DNA of 64,000 nt, taken from contig OX328109.1 in NCBI GenBank assembly GCA_946811185.2, positions 34,208,129 through 34,272,128 on the forward strand, in the 5' to 3' direction. The notes beneath the pieces were generated by a model. It made no database searches and had not been told where the DNA came from. It worked only from the letters and a program-made list of their open reading frames with translations. A program made the position numbers and the translations under genes. Positions 1 to 10,861 of the stretch are shown here, piece after piece; position 1 is the stretch's first letter, and every line of letters starts with the position of its first letter. This DNA comes from Hippopus hippopus (lineage: Eukaryota > Mollusca > Bivalvia > Cardiida > Cardiidae).

Positions 1-200
1 GGTTCAAGCCTCTCTGGAAATACTGGATTTTTCACAGGTGTGTCTTTGGGAAAGACACTTCCGAGCCTCAGCCTAGTACTTGTGAAATCCAGAACATACA
101 TGAATAATATGTGAGCTGTCGTCGTGATATGACTTTAAAAAGTGTTGAAAGCGGCGTAAAACACCAGTCAATCAGCCAATCAATCAACTGGACGAGTCTA
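1..200 (+). repeat. SINE, 3' part, cut by window edge
   Basis: This is the 3' body of a tRNA-derived SINE. It carries the core run 'gtgatatgact...gttgaaagcggcgt' followed by a simple tail of CAAT/TCAAT units. The same core and tail occur in the copies near 41.5 and 51.0 kb, so the tRNA head probably lies outside the window. Confidence 0.6.
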
Positions 201-292
201 AAACTTTGTCGATTGGTAATAAGTTTAGGATTCTACTATTCGATACCTAATGTAGTATATACTGCGATATGCTTTTGAATCGTTGGCTATTC

Positions 293-515
293 TTAATTCC
301 TTACCGACCGACAAAATTTAGGTCCAAATTGAAAGCATTTGCAAACGACAAATTAAGTGTGGCTCAGGAGATTGAATCTGTCTTTCACAGTGTTGAAAAC
401 ATTGTGGGAAAAGGAGAAAATGCTGGTTATCAGTATTTTCTCTTTTTCCTACAATGTTTCCTAAGGCTTCTTTCCAAGGGTCGTTAGAACCAGGGATTGT
501 TTGGTAAAGGCTTAA
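293..515. mobile_element. Palindromic MITE, family A
   Basis: TTAA occurs at both ends. The ends resemble 'CTTTACCAAAC' and 'GTTTGGTAAAGG', and the centre is a near-perfect hairpin around GCTGGTTACCAGC (here GCTGGTTATCAG). TTAA plus CCC-like ends suggest piggyBac-type mobilisation, which is an inference. The short ORFs here are products of the hairpin, not genes. Confidence 0.75.
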
Positions 516-730
516 CTTAAACACAATCAACTGGATATACTTATTTTCGCACCATGGGTGACAAAAATGGCTAATGTGGAAGGCGTAGATTAATATCGGA
601 TTGTTAAAAAGCGCAGTCTGATCTAGAGTTTACACTGCCCTCATTGTGATTTTAGTTTCTGACCAAAACGTGTTTTGTTTTTCATGCACAGTGGAATTGT
701 ATTATCAGATCTGAAATATGTCGAACCGAT

Positions 731-991
731 ATGACACGTGCTCTGTAAAAAGGGGACTTAATGCATCTGCGAAAGGTATCGACCCAGGTCAGCCTGCGCA
801 GTCCGCGCAGGCTGACCTTGGCCGAAACTTTTTGCTATTGGTCAATTTTCTGTTTGTTAAAGGACCAGTCTACTTCATGGTTAAGTTGGTTTTTTAAAAG
901 AGTGGCTCTTATGGATCCATAATCATGTAATGGCTTGGGCTGGTACTATGTATCACAGAGATGCATTAAGCGCCCTTTTGCCGGTGCATGT
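731..991. mobile_element. Palindromic MITE, family C
   Basis: The terminal inverted repeats are of the type 'AGCCATGCTCTGTG..AAGGGG..TTAATGCATCT'. An internal GC-rich hairpin is built on CCTGCGCAGTCCGCGCAGG. Ten copies or parts of this family occur in the window. Confidence 0.7.
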
Positions 992-1040
992 CGACAGAGA
1001 AATACTGTCAAAACTGTACAAAGAGACCATCAAAGAGTAG

Positions 1041-1124
1041 TGGTCGAGCTCCAGTAGCGCAGTCGGTGGTAGCATACTGGACGGGAGAACAGGGAGTCGA
1101 TGGTTCGAATCCCCTGCTAAGCCA
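1041..1124 (+). repeat. tRNA-like SINE head
   Basis: An A-box-like string (TAGCGCAGTCGGTGGTAGC) is followed by a B box (GGTTCGAATCC) about 40 bp later. It does not fold as a convincing tRNA by eye and is followed by an A-family fragment. I read it as the polymerase III promoter head of a SINE. Confidence 0.5.
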
Positions 1125-1195
1125 ATATCTTTCTATACGTTCATCATATAGCTTAAATTGTGGTGGTGTGGAATTTGCTTTCGGCACGGTAAGAA

Positions 1196-1300
1196 ACATG
1201 GGTCATAGAGGAAATGCTGGTTACCTTTTTTCACAATGTTTTCAAACCACACTTTCGTCAAAGTCGTTAAAACACGGGACTTTTTTTGTAAGGGTTTATG
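1196..1300. mobile_element. Family A MITE fragment
   Basis: This half copy contains 'GAAATGCTGGTTACC' and 'CACAATGTTTTC', with a degenerate end 'GTCGTTAAAACACGGGA'. The other half of the hairpin is missing. Confidence 0.5.
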
Positions 1301-1312
1301 TTTATTCATTAT

Positions 1313-1605
1313 CATCTATTCGGACTCGTTTTTTTTCAACCGCATCACACCCCATTCTAGTGACATATTCTTAATATCACACACAACCAGTTGATTATCC
1401 TATTCATTATATTCCTAATTCATCCTTTTTAATTCTAATAATTATCAAGAATGGTACAGTATTAGCAATTAAAGAAACTCCGGCAAACATTCTGAAACTA
1501 TATCGTCACTAGTGATGATATCATTATTATTTATCATCACTACTGGTGTTATTCACTGTGAAATCCCAATAATTCACTGATAAGAATATAATGAAATCTA
1601 TAACA
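1313..1605. repeat. Interspersed repeat, family J, copy 1
   Basis: It shares long stretches with 56225-56530, including 'ATATCGTCACTAGTGATGAT', 'GGTGTTATTCACTGTGAAAT' and 'AATTCACTGATAAGAATATA'. No coding capacity or clear ends are visible. Confidence 0.6.
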
Positions 1606-2009
1606 ACGCGTATGAGTTTTATTGAAAATTCTTGTTCAACGTTTCGGCTTACGCCTTCTCCAGGGTTTTGATAGATTTTCTTTTTCATCTATGACCCAAT
1701 ACATAAATACATGTGAAAAGAATGTGACAGAAGCAGAAACTTCTCTTGAGGACCATTTCTCCCTTTTGCCAGTATGTTTTCCATATTGGTCCACTGCATG
1801 ACAGACACAGTCATTTACAGTCATATACGTGTTAATTTCAAAATGAACCAACATCAAAAAGAATAAGAGCTTCAATTGTTTTAGGAAAAGGGATTAACCT
1901 TAATTAAGAATGCATTTATTTGATTTTTCCATTCACTTAATGTATTAGATTCGAAATTACCCTTTGCACCGTGAAACGCTTTTAGAACCTGAAAAAAAAA
2001 AGTTAAATC
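1606..2009. other. Unassigned non-coding stretch
   Basis: No gene, repeat family or RNA could be recognised. The only ORF (79 aa, minus) has no domain features and looks like chance. Confidence 0.4.
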
Positions 2010-2222
2010 CTAGACGAAAAGAAGCCTTTTGCGGACAGTATAGATCAAGATTAGACTGCACAGAACGTGCAGTCTGATCTTGGATCTATACTGTCTGCTT
2101 GTCGAGTCATGACTGTAAGCTTTAAAAACAATTTGTCGGGTTTCAGTGGAATACCTTTTAAACCGTCGAAAAAGGTCGAGTTTATATATTTGGCGCCTTA
2201 AGAATTGAATCCAAGACATACT
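2010..2222. mobile_element. Palindromic MITE, family B, variant B'
   Basis: The hairpin core has a GATC-AGACTGCAC arm, the centre AGAACGTGCAGTCTG, and GGACAGTATAGATC outer arms. The B' variant then continues with 'CCGTCGAAAAAGGTCGAG', a tail shared with the copy at 13056-13265. Confidence 0.65.
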
Positions 2223-2267
2223 GGCATTACCAACCTCATTGTTCTTGCTCCTATAACATTTCTTTTC

Positions 2268-2600
2268 CAAGTCCCGGTGGTTCAGTGATTCAGTGGCAAC
2301 GTGCCGGGCTGGCGAACATTCCAGCCATTCCTACCCTTCTCTCTCTCTAGCCCCGCTCGGGTAGCACAGTGGTTAGCGTATCTGACTCGCAACCTGTTGG
2401 TTGTGAGTTCGATACCCGGTTGAGACAAACTTTCTTTCCGGCGATTTTTTGCCTCTCACCTCTGATTCATGTGGGAAAAGTAGTTAGTGACTTGGAAAGA
2501 AAGTCGTGTCAATACTGGTAGGAGAAAACCAGGAAACACATGTGAAGTGCACTGACTGCTGTGATATGTTAAAACGGCGTTAAACTCAAATACAACCAAA
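2268..2600 (+). repeat. tRNA-derived SINE
   Basis: A tRNA-like head at about 2342-2410 has A box 'TAGCACAGTGGTTAGCG' and B box 'GTTCGATACCC'. The usual SINE core follows, ending 'GCTGTGATATGTTAAAACGGC', then a CAAA-type tail. A second partial head lies at 2268-2335. This fits the broad V/Meta-SINE type of molluscs; the exact family cannot be assigned here. Confidence 0.65.
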
Positions 2601-2603
2601 CAA

Positions 2604-2682
2604 ACTCTCTGTCTGTCTGTCTGTCTGTCTGTCTCTATCTATCTATCTATCTATCTATCTGTCTGTCTGTCTGTCTATCTAT
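2604..2682 (+). repeat. Microsatellite (CTGT)n / (CTAT)n
   Basis: A compound tetranucleotide array of CTGT, then CTAT, then CTGT, then CTAT units directly follows the SINE tail. It probably grew out of that tail. Confidence 0.9.
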
Positions 2683-2689
2683 TTCTTTT

Positions 2690-3245
2690 TCTCTCTCCCT
2701 CCCCCCTTCCGCCTCTTTTATCACCATCTTCCTCTTAATGGGCTTCTTGCTCATTCACTCCCGTCTGACTTCTCCGTCAAATACAAAAACACAGAATAAT
2801 GTCAATCGCAAGAAAGAGTTTCTTTCAAGTTGCATCTTGTTGAAATTTGTCTCTTTCCCACCAATTTTTCTAAATTTTTGGAGATCACAAGATAAGAACA
2901 GACAATAAATTAGTCTTTCATCTTTAAGTGACTTTTTCCCACCACACATACCACACATATCGTCAACTATCGAAAAACTGAGGTTTTAAATACCACTGTT
3001 TAAAAGATTCCTTTCAATAAGAGAAAAACATGGATCAGATATGTATGAAACATAACGCTCCTCCTCCTGCTGTTGCTACTACTACTACTTCTACTTTGAA
3101 ACTATAGTAAAATGAAAATGATCAGATAGTTGACTTTATTCTCGAATAGGTCTGAGAATCTTACACACGAGAAAAGTGAAAGACATTCATGTTTTCATAG
3201 ACTTGCCATTAGCCAAGATAAAAAGCAAAAACACCTGGGCATTTT
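2690..3245. other. Unassigned non-coding stretch
   Basis: AT-rich with a short (CTA)n-like run near 3070-3090. No gene or known repeat was recognised. Confidence 0.4.
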
Positions 3246-3249
3246 TACT

Positions 3250-3361
3250 GTTTACCAAACGTCAAAATTTTAGCCTTGTCCAAATCAAAAACATTTGCAG
3301 ACGGAAAATTACGTGTTACTTAAAACATAAAATTTGTCATTCAAGGAGTAGAAAACACGGT
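3250..3361. mobile_element. Family A MITE, left half only
   Basis: It begins 'GTTTACCAAACGTCAAAATT' and continues through the conserved 'CATTTGCAGACG' segment to 'GAGTAGAAAACA'. The hairpin and right half are absent. Confidence 0.6.
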
Positions 3362-3660
3362 CTTAAAAGCCCCTTAGTTGAAATTTTATTACCAGTTAGG
3401 CATGAATATCTCGAAAAATTTCAATATACAAACGCAAGATCAGACTGCTGTTTGCTAAGCGTTTAAAATTGTCTACAAACATCTTATATGGACTTTAGAC
3501 CAGATTTTGTTTCGCATTTTTTAAGAAAATCCAAAACAAGGACTGCAAATTTTCACTCGCGTATGTAAGTGGCTTTAAAACTAGTTATAAATAACTGTTG
3601 AAAACACGAAAAACGTGAGGAACTAGGGTTTTTTTTTTTTGTATTTTCACTGTAAATTTT
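3362..3660. other. Unassigned non-coding stretch
   Basis: Nothing recognisable apart from a T11 run near 3630. Confidence 0.4.
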
Positions 3661-3662
3661 TT

Positions 3663-3775
3663 CTATTCCGTTAGTAACGGTATAACGGTTAACGCAGTTG
3701 TTCTACAGATAACTTCGTGAGCAGAAGTGCAAACTACGATTTTCAATGTCGTGGGTTCGAATCCCACCAGAGTAT
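3663..3775 (+). repeat. tRNA-like sequence (SINE head or tRNA relic)
   Basis: It carries an A-box-like 'TATAACGGTTAACGCAG' and a strong B box 'GGGTTCGAATCCCACC'. About 70 bp separate the boxes, too much for a simple tRNA unless an intron is present. A T-rich tract follows, as after polymerase III units. Confidence 0.4.
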
Positions 3776-3911
3776 TTTTTCCACGGCATTTTTTTTTTTT
3801 TTTTTCAAAATAAGGGTAAACAGTCACGTCCTTTTGTGATTTTTCCTTAAACAATATCAACTTTCTCAGCCAATGAAAAAAATATAGGGTCGAAATCTGG
3901 TTTAATGCCTC

Positions 3912-4142
3912 TTTAAACCTTATCCTGCTAAATAAATGAAATGAAACTTTCAAGCCGATGGTGAAACACCCAATAATGTTATATAAACTTATTATTATTT
4001 TTTTGGGGGTGGGGGGGAATCTCCTTATCGGACAGTGTAGATACAAGATCAGACTTCACATTCTGTTCAGTCTGATCTTGATCTACACTGTCCGCAAAAA
4101 GGTCAGTGAGTCGCGCTTAGCAACGTTAGGGGTAAGTTTAAA
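3912..4142. mobile_element. Palindromic MITE, family B
   Basis: The ends are 'TTAAACCTTATCCTGCTAAA' and '..GTAAGTTTAA'. The core hairpin is GGACAGTGTAGATAC..GATCTACACTGTCC. The 'GGTCAGTGAGTCGCGCT' tail is typical of other copies in the window. Confidence 0.75.
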
Positions 4143-4229
4143 CAATAAAAGATCGAGACAAGTTGTCACAATTTCGTAAATGACTTCAGTAATGTCATTC
4201 TTAGTCTGGATGTGACGACTTTCAAGCCT

Positions 4230-4346
4230 TCACCAAACACTCACGTCTTTTAACAACTTACCAGCATTTTTCCCTTTCTCACAATGTTTTACATGATCAT
4301 TTTCAGAGGGGTCGTTTACAAGAAGGGATTGTTTGAGAAAAAGATT
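4230..4346. mobile_element. Family A MITE, degenerate
   Basis: 'CACCAAACACTCACG', 'TTACCAGCATTTTTCCC', 'CACAATGTTTTAC' and 'GGGATTGTTTGAG' mark a shrunken copy with most of the left hairpin arm deleted. Confidence 0.5.
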
Positions 4347-5045
4347 TGTAGAAAATTAGTGCAGGTCAAAATGTTTTGCCAACAGATAACGTAAGTGTAG
4401 TTAAATAAATCAGCAAATAACGACCGAGAAAACAAAAGATTTGAACTATATTTACTTTTTCGCAATACAGATATCTTCTGAAAAGACGACGAGGCTGGGA
4501 AAAATTGGGAAAAGAGACAAAAATTAAAAGTACAACAGACTGTGAAATTATGAAGACACTTAAATAGGCAATAAAGAGTGGTCGAAATCGTCAGAAGACG
4601 CTGCAGCTGTATAAGGTCTTTTTCGGTTATTAGACTCGAGTAAATTGTCTTAAAATGTTATCTCGGTCGTTTATCAACGTTTTATACTGTATCAAAACAA
4701 TAGATGGGCCACGGCGTTGAAATGCTCGTAAAATCGATGTAAAATTGGGTGAGTAGTTAAGCCCCATTAGTTCCTTTGAACTATGTATGGCTTTATTTAT
4801 TGATAAACCCAACTGAACCTGAAGTAACTGCATGTAACTTACTTGCTTTTGCAGACAATATGGATTGAGATCAGACGACAAAAAAAGGTGCGACGTGATT
4901 TTGGAAGAATGTAGCTCTATTATTTGTAAAACTTTCTCGCTAAAACATTCAAAAGTAATTAAAAGCGTATTGTCTGGTGCATTTGGTTTAATTGCAAAAT
5001 GCACATTTGGTTATTCGAGTCTACCAAACGACATAGTTTACACTT
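4347..5045. other. Unassigned non-coding stretch
   Basis: Contains a 124-aa minus-strand ORF without recognisable domain, splice or codon signals. I do not call it a gene. No repeat recognised. Confidence 0.4.
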
Positions 5046-5049
5046 GCCG

Positions 5050-5562
5050 GAATTGAAAGTATTTGCGGGGGACAAGTTCAATGTAGCTGGTTACCAGCAC
5101 TTTCTCCTTTTAACACAATGTTTTCAAAATTCATTTTTCTCATAGCCACCTAAATATAGTACACATGGAAGAAAGCTTTCTGAAAGCATTGTGCGAAAAG
5201 CAAGTTAATGCTAGTAATATCCTTTTCTGACAATGTTTTCCTCAGTTTAACAGATGATTCCCATCATTTTAGAAACATTTATCATGTCGTCTGCATCAGC
5301 AATGTCTAAAACTTTTTCGTTTGGTAAAGCTTTAATACTTTACTGCATAATGCAGACTTTTAATGACCTGGGAAAGAAGCCTTTTGAAAACATTGTGGGA
5401 AACGGAGAAAATGCTGGTAACCAGCATTTTCTCCTTTACCCACAACGTTTTCTACCCTATCAAAGAAAGGTTGCACCATTTGAGCCACACTGAAATTGTC
5501 GTCTGCAAATACTTTCAATTTGGACAAAGCTAAAATTTTGTCGTTTGGTAAAGCTTTAAAAC
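5050..5562. mobile_element. Cluster of three family A MITE copies
   Basis: Part copies lie at about 5050-5153 and 5165-5336, and a fuller one at about 5360-5562. The hairpin cores are near 5090 and 5410. The second and third both end 'TTTGGTAAAGCTTTAA', consistent with serial insertion of one family. Confidence 0.6.
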
Positions 5563-6295
5563 AACCGCTGACAAGAAATCCAATATGAGGGATACCTTCG
5601 TCTGTTTTGCAAATTCAAACATGTACAAAACCACAAGTATTACGAACTGAGCAGGTCAACCCAGCAATTTGATGAGTCGAAAACACAGATGGATTTTTAT
5701 CATGTCCAGAAAGCATGCGCCATCTTTTTTACCTGCACTTTACGTTAATGACGTTTGATACAGTGTAGATAATTATGACAATAATTGTCTGATAAACTTG
5801 ATAAGGCCGGTTTACGACATTTTGCGACGTACGACTGCTTTCCGTTCAATATGGCGCGTGCCACTTGTCAATAGAACTGAGATGCCCCCTGACATATTTT
5901 ACCCGACAAGGAGCGACCTTTTAATCCCAAAAACCTGTCGACAATTTCTTGCACGAAGAATTGTTCACTCTAGGAAACAGGTAACAAAAATAGTTTTAAA
6001 ATTATTGACAGGAAACTTGCGTCAAATGCCGGAAATAATTCCGGAATCTATTGAGAAATCAAATAATAACAAGTTTGTCTGCTTCTGTAACTTTCTCGAT
6101 CTCGAAAATCGAAGTTGTCATGAGAAAAAAGGTGTCAAAGAAAGCATGACTTTTTTCCTGCTGTCAAGGGTCATAATCAATTAATTTGTACAGTTTATGG
6201 CGGCACTTGATATAAATTGATACATTAAACTTGAAACTTGTGTCCAAAGATTTTTAGTCTCTCCTTTGACCTCGCGCGGGGCTGAGGGCAATTTC
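5563..6295. other. Unassigned non-coding stretch
   Basis: The 128-aa plus-strand ORF at 5798-6184 shows no domain, low-complexity or splice features that would support a gene. No repeat identified. Confidence 0.4.
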
Positions 6296-6355
6296 AGTCG
6301 CCTTTGCGGACAGGATAGACAGCAAAGGACGTAGACTGATCTTGATCTACAATAA
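6296..6355. mobile_element. Family B core fragment
   Basis: 'TTGCGGACAGGATAGAC' and 'AGACTGATCTTGATCTAC' are two damaged arms of the B hairpin. Confidence 0.45.
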
Positions 6356-6980
6356 TAAGATTTACAATGCCCATTTATATGTTTGGCATTCTTGCCAAAG
6401 TGGTTTTGAAGTCCAACAATATATCAACGTTGATACGCTCTTGATCATTGTTTAAAATGTATGTCCAGACGCGCCGTTTCTCCTTTCCTAACGATGATGT
6501 GATATAGAAGATTTTACTTTTCAGCTAAATTCAAAACAATGAGGGAAATGAAGAAATTAATGGAGAGGTAATTTTTTTCTCTTTCTCTTAATATTTGACC
6601 ACAAAAGAGTTTCGATATTCGTATTACAGTATCTCTAACGTCGTCCCGCCCTTTTTTCCCAAATAAAAAGATCTTTTCTTGTTCCCGTTGTTAAAACAGA
6701 AAAAAAGTCGCAAAAGACGAACTGTGTTTCATCCCCGTAATTAATCAATCATCGGAAAAAATGAAAGGAAACAACCTAGTTATCAATTAGGTAATCTTTT
6801 TCACCCATGGAACAACGTGAAAAAAGGCGTATGTTATCTATCCTTAGGGTAATAGACTCGTGATATTTACTATCTCAGAAAGATCATCTCACCTTAGATG
6901 TAGTGATGATAGCCGCGTGTGATATAGTTCGCCACGAGGACACGAGAAAATGATCTTGCTTTGATTTGTTGAGTGAATGA
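6356..6980. other. Unassigned non-coding stretch
   Basis: No gene or repeat recognised. Confidence 0.4.
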
Positions 6981-7060
6981 GCGGTGCATTCGGCAAACCT
7001 CGGGTGATCCGTTGATCAGGTCCCTCGGCTGTATCACGTAGCTTGATAACAAACGACAGC
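6981..7060. repeat. Family F repeat segment
   Basis: 'GCATTCGGCAAACCTCGGGT' through 'CCCTCGGCTGTA' recurs at 52868-52920. A further matching part lies at about 8125-8405, so this may be the left end of a longer element with unrelated inserts. Confidence 0.45.
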
Positions 7061-7519
7061 GAGTTACGGGCCATGGTCGTGGCTGCATTTGGGGGACTAA
7101 AGGACTAAACTTGACGCGCCTATGTAAAAAGTATCAGATGGTGATCCCGTGCGAGTTCTCGCATCTGATTTGTATTTAAGTTAGATTGTATGCTTTACTA
7201 TGTGTTTTATATGACTTTTATTTTTCAAGGAAACCGTTTCCAGAAGAATATAAAAAATTAAATATCTCGATTACAACTCATTTAAAGCATAAACTCTCCA
7301 ACTCTACAAAATGACAAAAAAATTGAGAAAGCGGAATTTTGAGTTTGTTATTCCTTTTCTATTAGATCTGTATAGAATCTAGATCTATATTTATTCATAT
7401 GTTATGAAAGCTTGTTAATAGACCTGTAAGATTTTTTCCTTTTAGTCATAAACTAGATATTTAGATCTACCAGATATTTTAAAAGCGAATACATTTCCTA
7501 GGACTGATATTCTAACTAG
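7061..7519. other. Unassigned non-coding stretch
   Basis: AT-rich, with nothing recognised. Confidence 0.4.
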
Positions 7520-7893
7520 TCATTGCGACACCACTGATCATTGTTTCAACGATGGACATGTGGAAAAGCAGATAAGAAAAAAAAAATAGAAAGAGCAACA
7601 AATGATCTGAGTAGGGCAATCTACGTACGCTGATTAAAGAAACTTTAGGGAAAGCAGAAACAGGTGAATTGGCCGCCATGACGGCTGCTCTGGTTCGCAG
7701 GGTCATTGCGTCATTGCGACACCACTGATCATTGTTTCAACGATGGACATGTGGAAAAGCAGATAAGACAAAAATAGAAAGAGCAACAAATGATATGAGT
7801 AGGGCAATCTACGCACGCTGATTAAAGAAAATTCAGGGAAAGCAAGAACAGGTGAATTGGCTGCCATGACGGCTGCTCTGGTTCGCAGGGTCA
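7520..7893. repeat. 191-bp tandem duplication of SINE-like DNA
   Basis: Unit 1 is 7520-7710 and unit 2 is 7711-7893. Both start 'TCATTGCGACACCACTGATC' and contain 'GAATTGG(C/C)(C/T)GCCATGACGG', which resembles the SINE core at 41.6 kb. The two units differ at scattered positions, so the duplication is not very recent. Confidence 0.75.
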
Positions 7894-8124
7894 CATGTAT
7901 ATATCTAAACCCTAAAAAATTGTCTTGGCAGAGCCGTGATTCGAACTCAAAACCGCATGGTTTCAAGATCTAGCTTGTGGTTTGAATTTTGAAATAGATT
8001 TATTTATCCCACAAATGCTTAATGTCGCTCGTATTTAGGCTTTGCGTTTTTCATATTATGCTTCTACCCTGTACATTTCTTAGCCGGATGTTTACCGCTT
8101 CACCGTTTTTAAAATCGTAACACT

Positions 8125-8405
8125 CCAATTAGAAAGCAAACTCTAGTGACAATTTTCCGTGGGAATCTTTCTAAATACATTTCCGATGACAAACAGTTTG
8201 TAAATTCATTTTCTAACTCGGTCTATCAATTACGTTGCATTTTTTAGCGATAGGTTGCTTGTCACCGTGACTATTGTTGCCGTTGTAGGGCGCCGCCATG
8301 TTTAAGATCATGTGCCTGGCTGTCCATGTATTTCAAAGTGGAAACCCCCTTGATACGGACAAAGTTAGATGTAGGTACGGAATCGGCGGACCTGTGACGA
8401 GTGTG
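8125..8405. repeat. Family F repeat, second part
   Basis: 'TTGATACGGAC', 'GTTAGATGTAGGTACGGAAT' and 'TGTGACGAGTGT' match 53236-53300 closely. The upstream part ('GACAAACAGTTTGTAAATTC') matches about 53058-53085. Confidence 0.5.
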
Positions 8406-8575
8406 AGCGGTGTTGACGCCGTTTTCAACATTATTTCAGTCATATCAAGGCGACAGCTCACAAATTCATGTATGTCATGGGTTTCACCAGTACTGGGCAT
8501 AGGTTTTGAAGTGTCTTGCCCAAGGATAACTCGATCGAGACATCTGGTGCGTTTAGTGAGATCTTGCTTTGAACG
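8406..8575 (-). repeat. SINE, reverse orientation
   Basis: It reads in reverse 'GTTGACGCCGTTTTCAACAT', 'CACCAGTACTGGGC' and 'TCTTGCCCAAG', matching the SINE body at 51005-51252. Confidence 0.6.
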
Positions 8576-8605
8576 AGGGTTGTCTGTCTTTTTTGCCCGT
8601 AGCAG

Positions 8606-8743
8606 AACCATTTACCACACATTCCTGAGTTTTAACGACCCTGAAGAAGGTCTTCGAAAACATTGTGGAAAAAGGAGAAAATGCTGATAACCAGCATTTT
8701 CTCCTTTTTCCACGATGTTTTCTACTCTATCAAAGAAAAAAGT
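8606..8743. mobile_element. Family A MITE, truncated
   Basis: It has 'CCATTTACCACACATTCCTG', 'TTTTAACGACCCTGAAG' and a full hairpin GGAGAAAATGCTGATAACC. The right third is missing and a SINE follows. Confidence 0.65.
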
Positions 8744-8749
8744 TATATC

Positions 8750-8975
8750 ACACTGGCCTGTTCAACTCCTTGTATCCATGTTTCTTCCTGAGTTTCTATA
8801 TATCAGCACTTTGCAAAACATTCTTTCCAAGCCACTGGTTGTTTTTCCACATAAACAGCGTCGGAACAACGTTGAGCAGTGAGAGACGAATAACTCCTGT
8901 CGCAATGACTATCATCAAACCTCAAATAGAAACTGGCCAAGCTGGGGAATCGAACCAGCGACCCCTAGTTGGCGC
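8750..8975 (-). repeat. SINE, reverse orientation
   Basis: 'TTCTTTCCAAGCCACTGG' and the tRNA-like head 'GGGGAATCGAACCAGCGACC' near 8945-8970 identify a reverse SINE. It is of the same type as 41510-41862. Confidence 0.6.
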
Positions 8976-9089
8976 TTAAAATTGCAATACTGCCAAAATT
9001 TTGAAACTGAAACTTGTAATTGTATTGAGGGTTCGTCGATTGTCAGTGGCATTCCCTTCGGTTGTTTAGCACCACTCAGGTCGTTTTTT

Positions 9090-9175
9090 TTTTTTGTGGA
9101 CAGTGCAGACCAAGATAAGGATGAACAAAACTTTCGGTCTGATCTTGGATTTATACAGTCGGTTCGATATCATAT
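9090..9175. mobile_element. Family B core, degenerate
   Basis: 'GTGGACAGTGCAGACCAAGA' and 'GGTCTGATCTTGGATTTATA' are the two arms of the B hairpin. Confidence 0.55.
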
Positions 9176-9254
9176 TTTTCTGCGAAAAGGAAACTTAAAA
9201 TCGATATATTTGCGTATTCATGCATTTTTCTGATATGTTAATTTACTTTGTTTA

Positions 9255-9402
9255 GCACTTTAAAGACTTAAAAAAAAAAAACATGGTGGGAAAAGAAGAA
9301 AGTGCTGGTAGGCAGCATTTTCTTCTTTCCCCCTTTTTTGTTTCTACCTCTTCAAAGACAATTTCCATCTGTCGAAGCACATTTTATTTGTCGTCTGAAA
9401 AA
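9255..9402. mobile_element. Family A MITE, degenerate
   Basis: Hairpin 'GAAAGTGCTGGTAGGCAGCA' and the right side 'TTTTATTTGTCGTCTGAAA' are present; the ends are lost. Confidence 0.5.
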
Positions 9403-9640
9403 GAGCTATGCTCTGTGACAGGGGAGTGGGGTTGATGCATCTGCAAAAAGTATTGATCTAGGTCAGTGTGCAGTGCGGGCAGGCTGACCTACGTCGAAAC
9501 GTTTTGCTATTGGTAAATTTTCTGTGTGTCAAAGGACCAGTCTCCCTCATGATACAGTCCGTTGTTTGACAAAAAATGAATTTATGGATTCATAATCATG
9601 TGATAACTTGCTTGGTGTTGTGCATCACGAAGAAAACCCC
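9403..9640. mobile_element. Family C MITE, degenerate
   Basis: 'GCTATGCTCTGTGACAGGGG', 'GGCAGGCTGACC' and 'GGACCAGTCT..CTCATGAT' match family C. The right terminal repeat is decayed. Confidence 0.6.
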
Positions 9641-10021
9641 AATTTATTAGAGTGCCGCTCAAATGCTTTGAATTTCGGCTAGTTTAGGAAATTTTCGTCT
9701 GATAAAGAGTTAAGAAACTTAGTAACATTTCACAAAGCTTGATATCGCTATACTAGATCTAGTTATTTAAAAAAAAATAATGACAATGTCACATCACTGG
9801 AAACCGGAAGTGGTAATCACATGTCTTACTCTTTCGAATCTCACACAAGCCTCGGTCATTATCGAAGATGGGCCAATAAGCTAATTGCATCTTCTCTATA
9901 AAACCGATATCCTTAAGAGAATTAAAGCAGACGACTTCTGCAAACACGCAAGGAGACGAAATAGCTACTCCATACTTATTTACTATATGGGTTTAATCAA
10001 ATAAGTTGGGATCTTCTTTTG
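9641..10021. other. Unassigned non-coding stretch
   Basis: Nothing recognised. Confidence 0.4.
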
Positions 10022-10247
10022 CCAACTCTTTTCCCAAAACATAACATTTTGAACTCGGCAAAATTCAAAGCACTTGCAGACGATAAAATAAATGTTCCTC
10101 AAATGCTGATTTTCTGTTTTTGTAGAGTAGAAAACATTGTGAGGAAAGGAGAAAATGCTGGTTACCAGCACTTTCTCCTTTTCCCGCAATGTTTTCTCAA
10201 GCCATTTTTCGTGAGAGTCGTTAAAACTCGGGATTGCATAGTAAAGG
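10022..10247. mobile_element. Family A MITE
   Basis: Near full length. Hairpin 'GAAAATGCTGGTTACCAGCA' lies near 10155, with 'ACTCGGGATTGCATAGTAAA' at the right end. Confidence 0.7.
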
Positions 10248-10249
10248 CC

Positions 10250-10688
10250 CAAGATGGTTTAATTTACCTCTACTGTTTTTTTTTTTGCTAGGTATATTTC
10301 GATACACTGATAGGCTTCCTTGAAAAGGATAAGTAACGTGTACAATTAGACGAGTAGCGGAATATAATCCAGCCCAAAATTTCGTGACGTGTACACATAA
10401 AGGCGGCACGCGCGAGACGACCTCTCAACTTCTCGTTTTATCTGACCGGGATTTAACCCCGTCCCATGTACACGCAAGTTTACGCGCCTTTAACGGCAGA
10501 CGACCAAAACTCTGAAAAAAAAAAACCTCTTCATTTGGTACATTGTTTTTTTGCTCTGTATTCCTGAACAAACTCTGAAACACTGGCTTTGATATCATTT
10601 TACTAAGACGCTGTCTTGAGATTTCGAACGAAACAGACCAAAAGGACCGTGCGTTACGAACCCTTCAAGAGACGAACCCATCTGTAGG
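10250..10688. other. Unassigned non-coding stretch
   Basis: Contains a few CG-rich bits near 10390-10500 but no recognisable gene or repeat. Confidence 0.4.
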
Positions 10689-10689
10689 C

Positions 10690-10762
10690 TAATATACAGG
10701 AAGTGTAGATCAAGATCAGAATTCACAGAACGTGCAGTGTGATCTTAGATCTACCTTGTTCA
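10690..10762. mobile_element. Family B core
   Basis: 'GTGTAGATCAAGATCAGAAT', centre 'AGAACGTGCAG' and 'GATCTTAGATCTACCTTGTT' form the hairpin. Confidence 0.55.
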
Positions 10763-10861
10763 CTACTTTGTTACATACTCCAAAAAACATCGACATAGGA
10801 TTATTTCGGCGGTTTTACTTTTATTGAGAAGGTCAATTATATTAATCTAGCACTGTAAGGT

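Noticed and set aside
2604..2682. CRISPR-like regular repeats
   Set aside because: Simple tetranucleotide microsatellite without unique spacers, in an animal genome.
3663..3775. Functional tRNA gene
   Set aside because: The B box is good but the A-B spacing and stems do not fit a tRNA cloverleaf by eye; a SINE head or relic is more likely.
4630..5004. 124-aa minus-strand ORF
   Set aside because: No recognisable motif; no supporting splice sites; overlaps nothing conserved.
5798..6184. 128-aa plus-strand ORF
   Set aside because: No domain, repeat, splice or codon signal; length is within chance for this AT content.
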